From Plantago elongata (Eukaryota; Streptophyta; Magnoliopsida; Lamiales; Plantaginaceae): a stretch of 34,788 nt of DNA. The notes below the pieces were generated by a model that was not told the origin of the DNA, ran no database searches, and saw nothing but the letters and a program-made list of their open reading frames with translations. Made by a program: the position numbers and the translations under genes. Shown here piece after piece: positions 11,475-24,251 of this stretch (positions within the stretch are counted from its first letter, which is position 1; every line of letters starts with the position of its first letter). The DNA lies in the NCBI GenBank assembly GCA_036897095.1, contig JAYMSP010001215.1:1-34788 (forward strand), in the 5' to 3' direction.

Positions 11475-12322
11475 GTCCGACTACAACTACAATTGTTTAA
11501 CGTACATTTTAACGTACATTCATCCAAATTATTAGCCGTTAGATCATTTATTTTGAGTTGTATTTAATCCTAACTATTTATATAATTTGTAATCTCTACA
11601 ATGACAATTTTAGTAAATATATCTATGTCAAAATAATTTAATTTTTTAAAATTAAAATTGTATATATATCTTTCTAATTAAATGTTACTAGGTTTCTTGT
11701 TTCTTTTCGAATATTGGGTATTATTCCCCAGTTACTCTTCATACACACAAGTTATTAATTTTTGGAGTAAACATCAATCAGGCTCATCAATTTAATTAAC
11801 AATCAAACTTCATTACAAGAGAATATTGATCTATCTTTTTTCTATTATACCTATTGTCAAAGATTCTATATGTGATCAATGGACACTGACCATTATATAC
11901 TACTTTGCCCGTCGCGATACACGCCCCATGGTGCACAGACTTCGTGCGAAGTTTTACCGAACTCTTAATGGAATTTGGTCGGAGATCATAAAATAGCCAG
12001 CTGAATTAGTTCGAAGAACTTAAGAAATTAGGGCATATCGACATTAATTGAGGAAGAACAGTTAGCTAAATTAGTTTTGAAGATTAACGTTTGTTTGGTT
12101 TAATTAATCCAGATGAAAAATAAATTTATCTATTAAATTAAAATTATACATTCTGACATTACATTTTATCTGTATACATATATTTACTAAAATTGTCATT
12201 GTAAAGATTACAAATAAGATAGACGGTTATGATTGAGTATAAGTCAAAATAATTCTTTTACAAACAATCTAACGATTACAACTGAGATGGGTGCATGTTA
12301 AGCTGTACAAGTGTAGTCGGAC
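11475..12322. mobile_element. Inverted-repeat transposable element, family uncertain
   Basis: The ends match in inverted orientation: GTCCGACTACA at 11475 and its complement ending at 12322. Similarity continues inward for about 200 bp on each side, for example TTTGTAATCTCTACAATGAC at about 11587 against the complement of about 12198-12217. Total length is about 850 bp. There is no coding capacity. I could not find a clean target-site duplication, so the superfamily is open; long imperfect inverted repeats would fit a decayed Mutator-like or other non-autonomous DNA element. Confidence 0.7.
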
Positions 12323-13085
12323 CTTAAAAGCACCCTACTTGAGTTAAATGTAAGTGCGTTTCTTTATAGTTCGATTTAGAAAAATCTGGATTCTAAAAGC
12401 AATTACACTTACCAGGTTTAAAAAGAATTTTGACTCTTTCAGATAGGCAAGTGACATATGATTAGATGATCGTAAGTAAATTTGAATCTATAAAAGGCAT
12501 ACTTTATTCCTCATTCCTTATAGTTGATAATGAATATTAATTTCAAGAGAAAAATTTACATGTAGGAACCAAAATTTATGACCAGAAACCATTAATAAAA
12601 TAGATAGACGGAAAATGATTAACCTAGAGGTGTAAATAACTTTTTCAGCTCAATAAGTTTCTTTTTAATAAAAAGCTCGTTACATAACCTGGTTAACATA
12701 ATGCTCCATAATGATTTAACGCACCGATGACACGTGAAACAAAAGGCGTAGAAGGATGTAAAATTCCCATCTAAGATAACAAGAGAGTAGTAACCTGAGG
12801 GAGCCAAGCAGGAGGACATTCACAGAAAAATACACTACAAGTCTACAAGCAGATTTGGAATAAGAATCAATTAAAAAATGATCAAAGTCTAATTGTTATC
12901 CATGTTACAACAGTGGAATGAGATCAATGAACAATTACAAGTTTCTGGGTACTTGATTCCCCACTACCAAGGAATATTGTACATGACTGCTGATAGTCTC
13001 TAATCCACCCCCATAAACTCAAACTGCAGGAATTTTCCACATTTCAGTATTGGAGGGCAATTTTATGCCTGAGATTTTGGTCATT
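12323..13085. other. BRN1-like 3' flank, no other gene
   Basis: The part nearest 13085 is the likely 3' untranslated region of the RRM gene. The rest is AT-rich spacer. An open minus frame at 12619-12819 has no recognisable domain and is not called. Confidence 0.55.
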
Positions 13086-16000
13086 TTAACCAAGTTGAAA
13101 GGGCTTGTTTTGCTTGTTGTCCCTTTTGAGTTGAACCTTCAATTTTTTACCGCCTAGCTGAAAGCCGTTCATCGTGTTAATTGCATTCTGTGCAGCTACA
13201 GGTGAATCATAACTTACGAATCCTGCAAAAGTAGAAACAAGCAACACGACAAAGTGAAAACCTAAGGCGAAGCGGAGACAGTAATTATATTCATACCTAT
13301 AGCATTCAAGAGAGCGTACCGAAACATTTGCTGACCCCTGTCGCTTTATCCACAAAAACTTTAGCACTTATCACCCTACCAAATCTTTGAAAGGCATTCG
13401 CAAGCTCCTCATCGCCAAATTCTTGAGGAATATGGTAAATAAACAAATTAGCACCCGGAGGACCTGCTTTCAACAAGAAATAACCATGCGTAAGTTAATT
13501 CCGACAAGTATTGCACGTGAGAACTCATTGACACGATATGCACAAGGGGAATGATATAAACAACAACCTTCGTTAATGGTAGAGCAGAAGTGCCGCAACG
13601 AGAAGAAGTTAATACACTTCTGCTCTCCGTTAACAGAGACTGCTTTGTCTATATCTTTTCCCTATACACAATCACCCGCGTGTGGAAAATACTTCAGTCA
13701 GGTGTACAAGCAATCAAGCATTATGGCTGAATTTCAAACAGTATGAAATTTTTTTATTTCAACAAGAAAATTCACATGCATGCATATTTCAATGTATGCA
13801 GATAAATTTCAGTCAAAGGTCGGCATGTTTTATGCATAGATGAGGTCTCGGTAACAATTTTCCACTTTAGGTAAAACAAGAAAAATTATGCAAAAAAGTT
13901 CCCTAATAGTTCCGTCAACCTTCCATCTGTCCCCCAGAACTTGTATTGACGCTTGAAGATGCTGCTAATTGACTATTTGCAGTAGAAGGTGATAGAGAGC
14001 CGGGAGAACCTCCCAGAGGTCGATTGCTCGTGATTCCTCCAGGATATGTAAGAGGGTATTGAGCCCCAGGTATTGCAGAATAAGCGGAACTGACATAACT
14101 ACCAGGTGATGCAGGAAAATTTCTTGGGGCCATTCCGGATGATAGATCAGGGGTCACCCCGCGGATAACATTCCCTTGGTTTAATGGTGGAATCAAGTTG
14201 TGGTATGGATGTTGATTCTGCATTGCTGGTATGCGGTAAGGCACGAGTCCATAAGTCCCTGGAGTCTACAAAAGCGAGCAAAGAGTGACATAATGCACAT
14301 TCAGCAACTATTATAGCAGTACCACAAGGAAGTGATTACTCGATTAAGTAGGAGAAAGTATGTAGTGACTACCCCACTGTTATACTAAATTTGCAGAAAA
14401 CGCCTGGACATTTGCTTGTTGTACTGAACTCGTGTTTTTAAGGAAATTTTTGACCAGATCGCCTTCCTTTATTTTGGATGATCTTGTGTTTAAACTTTTC
14501 AATTTCGAATAAAGCTTATTAATCTTTTAAAAAATTGGGGTTTTGGTGCCAAGTTTATGATAAAAGAGGACATTCACTGCAATAGAAATAACACTGGAAT
14601 ATGAACTGGGTACATGTAACACGGGTGTTCTTTTTAAACCTATCCCCAACTAAGGAAGCAAAACATGGCAAAGAGTGACAGTTCCCCTATAGGTGTTGCA
14701 TGCATTGACATATCACCCATGTGCAAGAATTCACGTACCTGATACCCATAACCATTATATGGGGGCATATAACCCATTGGCAAAGCACCAAATAAAGATG
14801 GATGATGCCTGGAATCGGCATTTGGCACATTAGACGCCAGAGACAGAGCTTTTTGAGCTCTTCTGGCCTGCCTTTCCTTCTCAGTATCAGCCCACTTTAC
14901 CACCAAAGGAACAGTAGAGCCCTATTGAGATGAAACAATTTATTATAATAACAACATCGAACTGCAAATGATATGAGAGCTTTTGACTTGACGTGATAGT
15001 GTGATACTGCAAAATGGTGTGGGGGTGAACATGTAATTCAATAAATCAAGAAATAATTATTAGTTCCCCAAGAATCTAAGAAGAATATGGTGCCAACCAC
15101 ATCTCTTTCAAGGGGTTGGATCAAAGATGTCAATTAGACGAACGAAAAAATACATGGCATTTGTCTGCTAAAACATGAAGTTACTTTGGGAGACGGAAGT
15201 TCTTGATATTGTAGATACAAATGCAGTAAAAATTAAGACCATGGCATGGCCTTAAAGGAAAGAGACACCAAGAAGCACTTGCAGATTATGGTTTCTAAAA
15301 TTGGTATCAGTTTTTGGGGTTTCCGGCAAAGAAACTGGCTACAGGAATAAAATAGTACTCAGAAACTTCTAAATCCTAATTTCAGAATCAGGTCAAGAGA
15401 GAATGAGATCCAAAGAACAGATTATCACAAAATATAATCAGCAAATCTTACTTGTCTGTAGAAACAGTTATGTACTGTAACATTACCCAGATCTAGGACA
15501 TTGTTCTAAGTTCTAACATTAGCTTCACTCTAAAGCGCAAGGAAAACTTCAAACAGCGTAAACTTTATACAGGCAGAAAGAGACAAACCTCCATCTTGTG
15601 CTTCCCATTGAGGGCTTCAATGGCGGCAAGTGCTTGTTCTTTTGTCTCAAACTTTAGAAAAGCACAACCTGCAATCATGAAAGCTGGCAGATTAGAATTT
15701 TAAGAAAATAATGCCGTATCCAAACATTCCATAAAACCAGAACAGAGCTTAAGTGATAATACTAGAGTTCAATCACCTTTGCTTGTTTGTTGGGAACCTC
15801 TAAGAATTTGCAGTTCCTTTATGTTTCCATATTCCGAGAAGAGATCAGACACCTCGGCATCAGTGACATTTTTTGGGAGCATACCAACGAAGAGTTTATG
15901 CTCTGATGTTTTATTAAGTGGGAAAAAAAGAAGCAGACAAATAGGGAGAAGAAACTTGAAGTTAATAACTCCGAAGAACAATATAAATGAAAAAAAAAAA

Positions 16001-17747
16001 TTAAACTCGAAAATACGTAAGAAAGAACTACCTAGCCTTTCCAATTCGCCATCAGCATACTTCACTTGCAATGGACTAGATGCCTGAATAGAACACACGG
16101 ATTATTGTCTTTATACCAGAGGGAAATAAATAATTCATGCTATACAAAAACAGAGGATATATCACGCAAGGGATATAACAGACAGTTGCTTTTAAATGTA
16201 CACATGTTGTTACCTGCAGTATTGTATACACATCGTTCGAGGTTTAGGGTAATCCAGATACAACAGCACATCTAAATGCTATATACACCATTCTAGAAGG
16301 AACAACACTGATGAAAAGTTACAAATTACATTATTGTATTTAATGTATTTATTCTCCTTGTTTATTTACCCTTAATATTACACATGGCATTTAAGTTGAA
16401 TTACTCAATATACAAACAAAAGCTTCTCATGAATTTTGAATGCTGATGTAACATGGGGATCCCCTAGTTTATATATGCTGCTAAAATTACATGACCAATA
16501 TGCATAGAAGCCCATGTTCAGTTTTTAGCAAACAAATACCCTCAACAGAAAAGATCCTGCTGTTTATCCACATAACTTTGAGTCAGAATTATTATAACAC
16601 AGAGCCTTCTCAAATTAAACTGGAATGACAACAAACTTGCGAAGTCCAAATATGTGCCCTCATAAAATCATCTGTACGATGATGCTTGAACATCTATACA
16701 TAATTGGACATGTTTGATAAGACAAAACATTGATAAAAGCACACTTGAACTCAAAGCCAATAACTGGTTACAAACTTCTCCAGTACCACACCCTCATCAT
16801 GAGCACTAACGCTTACGTAATTGTTGGAATTTGACAAACTTATAAGTGCAGCCAAGTGTTGTGGTATCTATGTGTATTCGAAGTCAAAGAATCCTTCACA
16901 AGCTAAGCTGCACTATCTTATGCAAAACTACTCCATTCAAGTATTTTATGTGGCCACTAGCCAGAACTCTCACTATGCAACAAATTCTCACTTGTTTCAC
17001 ATACTTCCCTTATAAGCCAGCACGAAGATATCTTAACACAATCACTCACATAATCTTTAGCTCGTCAAATTCCTCTCAAACATAGAACCGACTCCAAAGT
17101 CCAAATCAATTGCCAGAATCTGCCACTAATAACTATCACTACAGCTGAGTTGCAAGCGTACCCAATGGGACACATCAACACAAGCTCACCAAACACTACT
17201 AATTAGTAATTAACATACATTCTTAATTTCTCACCAAAAACTTCAATAATACCTGCTTATACAAGTCACACAGATATCAAACTATCCAGATCCTCTGAAA
17301 TCGTAATCAACAAACGACGCAAGCAAGCTCAAACACTAGCACATAGCAAATTAGCAAATGAACAATACTAATTAGCAATGACTAACCCCAGGCAGAGTCT
17401 TCTTGTTGTGACAAGCCTCCACGGCCTTATCGGCCTCCTCTCTCGACGGACAGATCAGAAAACAGCACCCTACACACAAAACAAACTCAAAAACTCATCC
17501 AAAAAACCTCAAATCCAAACCAAAACCACTTCCAGAACCTCCAGAAATCATACATTTCGATCCATCACAAATAATCAGTAAAACAAACAAAAAAAAAACC
17601 TCTAGAAGCACGAGTAGCCTTGTCCTTGATTATGTTGACCTCATCGACTTGCGCAAACTCTCTGAACATTGCGAGGATTTGCGATTCCGTCATTTGCTTG
17701 GGCACTTGACCTACGAACAGCTTCACGCTCTCTGCTTCCTCCGCCAT
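13086..17747 (-). CDS. BRN1: Three-RRM RNA-binding protein, BRN1/BRN2 (CELF/Bruno-like) family
   Basis: Nine exons: 17747-17600, 17469-17387, 16083-16032, 15902-15777, 15668-15589, 14921-14739, 14265-13920, 13463-13320, 13222-13086. All keep frame and give 432 residues, close to the Arabidopsis BRN proteins as I recall them. RRM1 starts near residue 9 (LFVGQVP; RNP1 RGCCFLIC), RRM2 near 98 (LFVGMLP; RNP1 KGCAFLKF) and RRM3 near 346 (LFIYHIP; RNP1 KCFGFVSY), ending [12 protein letters not shown]2 and RRM3 are separated by a long Pro/Ser/Gly/Tyr-rich linker (about 175-340), the layout of CELF proteins. In Arabidopsis, BRN1/BRN2 bind the SOC1 mRNA 3'UTR and delay flowering. The start is the first in-frame ATG. 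I cannot separate BRN1 from BRN2 by eye, so the symbol is provisional. The donor of intron 1 is weak (AGAG|GTTTTT). Confidence 0.93.
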
Positions 17748-17770
17748 TACTGGCGCACGCAAATTCAATT

Positions 17771-17786
17771 CTCTCTCTCTCTCTCT
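17771..17786. repeat. (CT)8 tract in the BRN1-like 5' leader
   Basis: A pyrimidine dinucleotide run on the plus strand, (AG)n on the coding strand, 24 bp upstream of the start codon. GA/CT tracts are common in plant 5' leaders. Confidence 0.85.
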
Positions 17787-20589
17787 AGATTGGTTGTTTG
17801 TTTCTCTCTCTAAACAATGGTATTGACGAACAGAAGGATGATCTGGTGGAAATAAATCAAATATCGGTTAAATGAGGTCTTCTTCTTCTTCGCTTGTAAC
17901 GAGAGAGGAAAATAATTGGGAAATTTCTAGATGGGATGATGATGATTATTGATTTGGCAGAAAAGCGAAGGGATCTTAGATAAAAAGGATTTATTAGTAT
18001 TAAAATTGAATGGGATGGGGAATGGGAATGGGGTTGGATTTTGGGGTTAATTACGGGTTTGCCACTCGTTTCGGTTGTTTTTTTCCCAACGGTAATGCAC
18101 TTTTTCAGCTGAAATGGGTAAAGACGGCTACTGACTGTTGTAATGATTCGGACAGATGAGGTTATGTACTTAGGAAGAAGATCAAATGGCTGTGTCACTT
18201 CATCTGACCTAATTGCCCTTTTACTTATTCTACCAATTTTTATTTTTCTTCAACAAAGGTTTTAGTTAAAAGATGCTTCTTGATGTAATATTAAAGTTGA
18301 CTTTAGTAATTATGTAATATTAAAGTTCTTTTCTTCTTTAAGATTTTGGTAATGTAAAAGTTAGAATGTCTTTTTTCAAGTGTTAAAGTAGATTGGGACA
18401 TTCTCTTTCTAGAAAATTAAAGTGCAAGTTTGTAAATTTGTATTTGGAATTAAAAGTTGTAATGTGTGTAAGTAGGTATATATTTATTTGCTACATAAAT
18501 GTAATTTAGTTATCTCAATTTACATGGTTTGTTTTTATATAAAAATGTAATTGAAACTGAATTACTCAATTCCTATTATATGTTAACCAGTTTGTAAATT
18601 TGTATTTGGAATTAGTATGTTTTTCTTTTAAATGGTTCGATTTGATGGAGCTAGTGTTATTGGTTAAATTAGGTTAATGTGTTGACCATAATTACAATCG
18701 AGTTTAGCTTGACCTTTTGCGGTTGACTGCATGAACATAGTCCTCTTACTCTAGCGTATAACTTGCTAGAAGCTAATTTCACCGGTGAGACGTGCTAGAA
18801 AAAGTTATAAACTAAGATCATCTCCAGCAGCGATCCAACACGAGTTGGAGCCGCTGCTGAAACTCTGGCTCATACTCTAATAGAGTCTAAGTAAGCGGCC
18901 CATCGTTGCAATACACTACTTTATTTTTTATTTTCATTTATCTTCTTCTTTTCTTTCTTTTCATTGCAGCCTTGCAACACACACCCCTAACCTCTTTTTG
19001 TTGATTAATTTCACTTCTCCTGTTTACTCGTTATTATTTTTAGTTTCTCTTTGAAATTATTTTATTACTACAAATATAATAATTATATTGTATATAAAAC
19101 TAAATTAAACATTACTTCTAAAAGCTATAATTTATTATCTTTTTGTTTTTTAATTATTTTCTATTTTATTTGTTTAAACATTTTTCATTCTTCTTGTTTA
19201 TTTAATTCTTTTTTGTTATTTCATTACTTATATAAATAACAATGTACAATGTCATTTTCAAGTGTTGTAGTTCTCAATTTCAATTATTTTATTTCTCATT
19301 TTCAAGTGTAGAATTTCCTTATCTAATGCATGTCAAGTGTAGTACAAGGTTTAGTTAACAACATTTAAAATCAATGCACCTAGATCATATAATTTTCTTG
19401 TCAAATTTCATTAGCTTCTCACGACTAACATTAAATAATGCACTTAGATCATATAATTTTTATTTGTAATTAATAAAAAAAGTACTAGTGTAATTTTGTT
19501 ATAATTAATTAATAACATTTAAAATCAATTCAAGAATAATGTTTAAAAGAAATAAAAAATGAAAATAAAATGAATAATTAAATTTAAAAAAAATAAATTT
19601 AAACCTCACTATTAAAGTAGTGAATTATATAAAATTATAAAATAAATTACATTAGTAGAACGCTTATATGATAAAGGTTTTAGGATTAAATGAAATGCCA
19701 CATATGAGATAACTTCACTGGCTCACTTCACAGTCCTGACTCCTGACCTATCTCACTAAGCCCAACCCACTCGTCTACCAATTAGTGCAAAAAATGAATT
19801 GAGTGGAACAAAAAGGACAATTATGGTATTTAACCAAATGTGGAAATAGTCAACGTGTAGTGGCATGATTGTAGAAAAAAGACAAGAACAAGGGCAAGCT
19901 TGAAAGATGCCAGACTGTCCCGCCAAGTGTTATCCAATAGAAGACAGGTGCTGTTGCCACTTGAGGAATTACTACTATACTAATTAAAGTAGACTTCTTG
20001 GTTTTCGTATAGCTGTATAATTAAGCTAAAGTACCATATCATATCATATATCCAAAATGTTACTGCTAATGTTTGCATAAACGTCGCTACATGTTCGGAT
20101 TATTACTCCTTGTCTTGCTTTCCAAGCACATTTAGTAGCGTATAACAGTGCGTTTGATCCATGTTACACGTTTCTGTCTTTGGACTTTTGAGTACAACAT
20201 GTATATTTTTGTGTTTAGCATATATAACATACTTTATTAAACATTATTTACTACATATATTAATATTGAACTACAAACATTATATATCGATAAATGTATA
20301 TAATACAACTCTGATGTAAGATGTTATAAATAGTTAATACTATCTCGCAAAAGTTTATATACCATGATTGGAAGTTTAATATAGGAGTGTTTCAAATGGT
20401 ACGAGACTATGAATGCAAGGTTTGTAAGGGAATAGATACCATATAGTGTAATATCATTACGATTCAATTGTTTACATTTCTTTTAAGTAAAATTTGTTTT
20501 ATTAAATAACTACAATTTTAGTGTTGAATGTACATATTATATTTTGAAGTACAATTCAAGACTCCTCATTTTTATTGACACATGTCATA
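17787..20589. other. Gene-free AT-rich spacer
   Basis: No gene is supported over about 2.8 kb. The right flank of the BRN1-like gene (to about 18200) contains its promoter; an open minus frame at 17857-18198 is low-complexity and not called. A hairpin-forming sequence (CAGCAGCG with CGCTGCTG) sits at about 18825-18862. A stretch at about 19700-19985 is less AT-rich than its surroundings and has promoter-like words (CCAAT, CAGGTG), but no gene follows it. Confidence 0.5.
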
Positions 20590-21480
20590 TTCATTATTTT
20601 TCTTGTTTTTAAATTTTAGTTTTGTCCACTTTAAAATATTTATAACTTGAAAAATAAAAAATATAAAAAATAAATAAAAATCACCAACAATTTTATATTT
20701 TTGAGATCTATAAATAAAGATCACTCTCAATTATGTTTGAATTATTATTTTGATATGTATAAATATCATTAATAACTTCATTTGAATCTTAAAAGATAGT
20801 AAAACAATTCTAAAAATACAAGGATACTAATTTTAACTTTTAAACACTCTTATAAACATCTTGGGCATATAAGAATAATCATTTATATTAAAAAATATCG
20901 ATACCGAATCCGATACTCGATACTCTCGTTCGATGTCCGATATCGGTCTTCGATGCCCGTTCTCCGTGTTTGATGTCCGTCACCCGTTTCGATGCACGAT
21001 ACTCGTGTTTGATGTCATATATCCGTAAACAATGTCCGATAACCATTACCATTGCTTGGTATGTGTCTGATGTCCAGTTCGATATTTAAATTCGATGCTC
21101 GATACTCGTGTTCGATGTCTGGTATCCGTATCTAATGCCCATCACCCGTGTTTGATGTTCAATATCCGTAAGCAATGCCCGACAACCGTATCCATTGCCC
21201 GGTAGTCGTCCGTCACTCATATCCAATACACGGTACTCGTGTTTGATATCCGATATCCGTAAGTAATGCCCGGTAACTGTACCCATCACCTGGTATATGT
21301 GTATGATGTCCAACCCGGTTACCCTATATAATTATCATAGAAATAGAGCGGTCCCTATTTATATATCTCGAAAAAATATAGTTGTTGGTAATTTTTATTT
21401 ATTTTTATCATTTTTTTTTATTTTAAGCTATAGATGTTTTAAATTAGACAAAATCAAATTTAAAATGAAAGATTAAGAGG
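20590..21480. mobile_element. Inverted-repeat element enclosing a minisatellite
   Basis: Left arm about 20590-20728 and right arm about 21344-21480 are inverted copies. Shared landmarks read inward are TTTGTC(C/T)A, an A-rich stretch with AAATAAATAAAAAT, then (A/T)CCAACAA, then GATC(A/T)ATAAATA-like sequence and a (G/A)ACC/TCACTCT-like end. Between the arms lies a 20-bp degenerate tandem array. There are no coding frames of note. Outer limits are approximate and no target duplication was identified. A related sequence without the minisatellite occurs at 30060-30290. Confidence 0.65.
20900..21320. repeat. Degenerate 20-bp minisatellite
   Basis: About 18-20 copies of a unit approximating GATGCCCGATATCCGTGTTT. 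Variants recur in order: a CTCGTGTTT unit, then a TCCGTAAGC unit, then AATGCCCGAYAACCGTA, then ATTGCCTGGTA. This order is clear near 21001, 21144 and 21235, so the array looks like an eroded four-unit (about 80-bp) higher-order repeat. It is much richer in CG dinucleotides than the flanking DNA. Confidence 0.85.
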
Positions 21481-22675
21481 TAAATAATGAACGAGTGAAA
21501 TGAAGAAAAAAAAATGTGGGTCCATTCAATTATTCTTACATGGTTAATACAAAAATATGTACTATTTGACAACAATTGTATAAAGCTGTTGGTTTAAGAA
21601 AATTGAAAGAAATACAGTGAAATAGTATGAATTAATAAAAACTTCGGGTTTGTAAAGGTGTAAGTCGAGCTTTTTTTTTCCTCATAGTATAATTCAACTC
21701 ATAAAAACAAAATTGAACATAATTTTGTCCATAAAATCTACATAAAAACTATATGAATATGATGTGATCACTAGGAATCAATCTAAATATGAGTGGTGAA
21801 TATATATTTCATAAATTCTTTTCAAAAATAAATATACATAACTGAATATAAAATATATAGAAAATGACATATTGATACGTGACAAGTATTACTATATCGT
21901 TTCCAAAGTTGTCCAGTTTTCATGCTTGGTTAAAAAAGAGGTGTAATGTAATGCGTATTGTAACCGAGTTTCTCCATCACACTTGTAGACCGAAACGACA
22001 TTTGAAGCTTGATGTGAGTTAGTTTATCGTTAGATTAATTGGTGCCTTTGTGGGTTGCATAATTGATTGATGGAGTAACATATATCAGCCAAGCGAAGCC
22101 ATAAATATCCACTTTTCTTAAAGAAAAGAGTCAGAATCGATAATAATGTAAAGGTAGTTGCGACTTTATTATTTTTATCTCGATTATCAATCCATCAATT
22201 CATCAAGCAACCAGCCTGGACATTTTAATATCCATTGCGGCTCTGGTCAAACATCAAGAAACATTGAGTGGAGTGGTGGATCAACTAATATACTGTACTT
22301 CAGAAGTTCGGTTGTTGTAAATCAATATATATGAACTCCAGCAAAACACATACAGTATAGTCCCTCTACTTTTTTTTTTTTTTTTTTTAATTTGTTCTTC
22401 TATTTTAGTTTTAACCGTAAATATCCATTTTGTTATAACCATAATAGTAAAGTTAAAATTGCAGTCACAATTTGATTTTACAACCGATTCTAACCATGTG
22501 TTACCTTGTAGGTAGTAATTCGTATTTCTCAAATAGACACCTGTCCAAGTTTGCTATTTTATGTGCAGTACCTCCGCCTCTGGAAAATGTTGGGTTGTAA
22601 AAAATTGAAATTGACTATATGAGAGGCAATTTCTCCCTACAAAATTTGACAAAAAGAAAATGGACAGATTATCTC
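21481..22675. other. AT-rich spacer with poly-T tract
   Basis: No gene is seen. A run of about 20 T at roughly 22370-22389 could be the poly(A) tail of a minus-strand retroelement or simple low-complexity sequence. Confidence 0.5.
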
Positions 22676-23340
22676 TTCTTTTTTTTTTTATTTTGTGAAA
22701 AAAATAATAAAATGCTCTTAGACTACGTTAGAGGCAAGTGCTTGTAAATTTGACAGGACAAGGTCCAAGAACCCCTATTCATCGTCCCTATCTAATTAGA
22801 GTTTACCTAAGGAATCAACAAGTTGATTTCCACTACGCGAAATACAACAAAACATGAAGTTCCATGATCTGTACAAGCACTCACGACATACTTGTATCAT
22901 GTCCCGGAGATGTTTAGGGCCATCCACTTCATTCATGACAATTTTGAAAACTCATAGGCAATCTGTTTCAATCTCAATTTTTTTTGTCGACGTCGGTTCG
23001 AAATCTACTTTTAGACCATGAATGAGGGCCTTCAACTCCGCTTCCTCGACTGTTAGGGATGATATTGTCTTGTTGGAACCCTAGAGCCTAGTGTCCAGCT
23101 TCATCCCGTATCGCGCCTCCAATGGCACTCTGATTGTCTTGATCCTTGCAACTACCATCAACATTGAGTTTAACCCATCGATCCCTCCTTAGGTTTGATC
23201 CAATGTTTTCCTCCCAATGATTTACCATACCTTTTCAAAGCCATGTGAAGATCGAAACTCTACATTATGATTTGGAACATGACGAAACTAGGACTGTATG
23301 TTTTTCCCCGGAAAACCAATCCATTTCAAGCCTTCCATAG
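22676..23340 (-). pseudogene. Decayed LINE 3' part with RNase H domain
   Basis: On the minus strand, from about 23195 to 22800, one frame reads WVKLNVDGSCKDQDNQSAIG, then a TVEEAELKALIHGLK segment, then IEIETDCL, then SWNFMFCCISRSGNQLVDSL. These are the D-E-D blocks of the RNase H domain found at the C-terminus of plant non-LTR (LINE) retrotransposon polyproteins. In-frame stops follow AGH (TAG) and DCL (TGA), so it is dead. Upstream at about 23330 an LWKA(stop)NGLVF motif matches the usual linker before this domain. An A-rich tract (T-rich on the plus strand, 22676-22690) is the likely poly(A) end. Confidence 0.82.
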
Positions 23341-24251
23341 AGTTCAAGCTGTAGAGTGTAGACGCTCATAATCTACAATCGAATTTATGTTGATGAATTG
23401 GGGGGCACCGACGACCTGCAAGGCAACAAGTAACAAACCTAGAGACGTAAGGTACCAAGGTGACACCGGTGTGGTGCCGACCGTAGGAACTCCGATGCTC
23501 AAGTTAGTAATCAAGTGGAGAATAATAAATAAAATGATAGTGAGAGAGATGGAGGTGGACTTATCCTGTTGACGGTTCGGCAATGAGGGAATGGTTACCG
23601 ACAGTGGGTTAGCTGACCGTGTGAGAGGGAGCTAACTAATGGTTGTCGGTAAGCGAGGTAGGATGGCGGAAGGTGATGCTTGACCGTCTGACTGACAACC
23701 TGAGAGCTTGATCGTCTTACTGGCTGTTAGAGCTCTAGGGATCGAGAGAGAGAGAGGCGTTCGACTGATAAGTAGGATTTTCGTAGTGTGAATGAGATGA
23801 TCTCTTTCTCCTTCGGCCTACCTTCCTATATAGACCGTCCAACAGTTAGAGTCCGTACCCACCTCTCCTATATTTCGGGTGAGGAGTGTCTTCGTGGGCT
23901 GACTAAGTCTAGTCGGTTGCTTAATGACTGAATGAGTTAGTCAAGCAATGTGGGTCGGCCAGTTCGTTAGGCTAACATGGTTAGCCTTGTGAAGTGGGTT
24001 GGACGTGGCTCAAGTCGATTGAGCTCGTTTCTGGCAGACTAAGCAGGCCATTCAAGTAATGTTGACTCGCATGTATGTCATACTCGCTAAGTGTGTTGGC
24101 ATAATTGTGGGCCCGCTAGGAAGTCGAGAGGTCAAAATGAGTTAGCCAGTATGCAAGCCTCTTGGTTGGATGACGATTCCACTAGGTGGCTTGATTCGGC
24201 GGCCTCTTGGAGCCTAAACCGCGCGTGAGGCTGAGATTGACTCTTTAAAGA
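23341..24251. other. GC-richer repeat-like insert between LINE fragments
   Basis: About 900 bp with higher GC content than the flanks, no coding frame longer than about 80 codons, and short recurrent words (CCGTCTGACTG, GTCGGTAAG, TGGGTCGGCC). It separates the RNase H fragment from the zinc-knuckle fragment. It resembles non-coding parts of plant transposons, but I could not find terminal repeats or a target duplication and do not assign a family. Confidence 0.45.

Noticed and set aside
17857..18198. A 113-codon minus-strand frame upstream of the BRN1-like gene
   Set aside because: Ser/Ile/Arg-rich low complexity, no known domain, and it lies in the promoter region; there is no splice evidence linking it to the gene.
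18822..18862. Hairpin CAGCAGCG/CGCTGCTG as a possible microRNA precursor or transposon end
   Set aside because: The stem is too short for a microRNA, and no second terminal copy or target duplication could be found.
21086..21313. A 75-codon minus-strand frame with repeated YGY/MD words
   Set aside because: It simply translates the 20-bp minisatellite; the repeat explains the peptide.
20900..21320. CRISPR-like regular repeats
   Set aside because: Units are contiguous, degenerate and lack unique spacers; the host is a plant genome.
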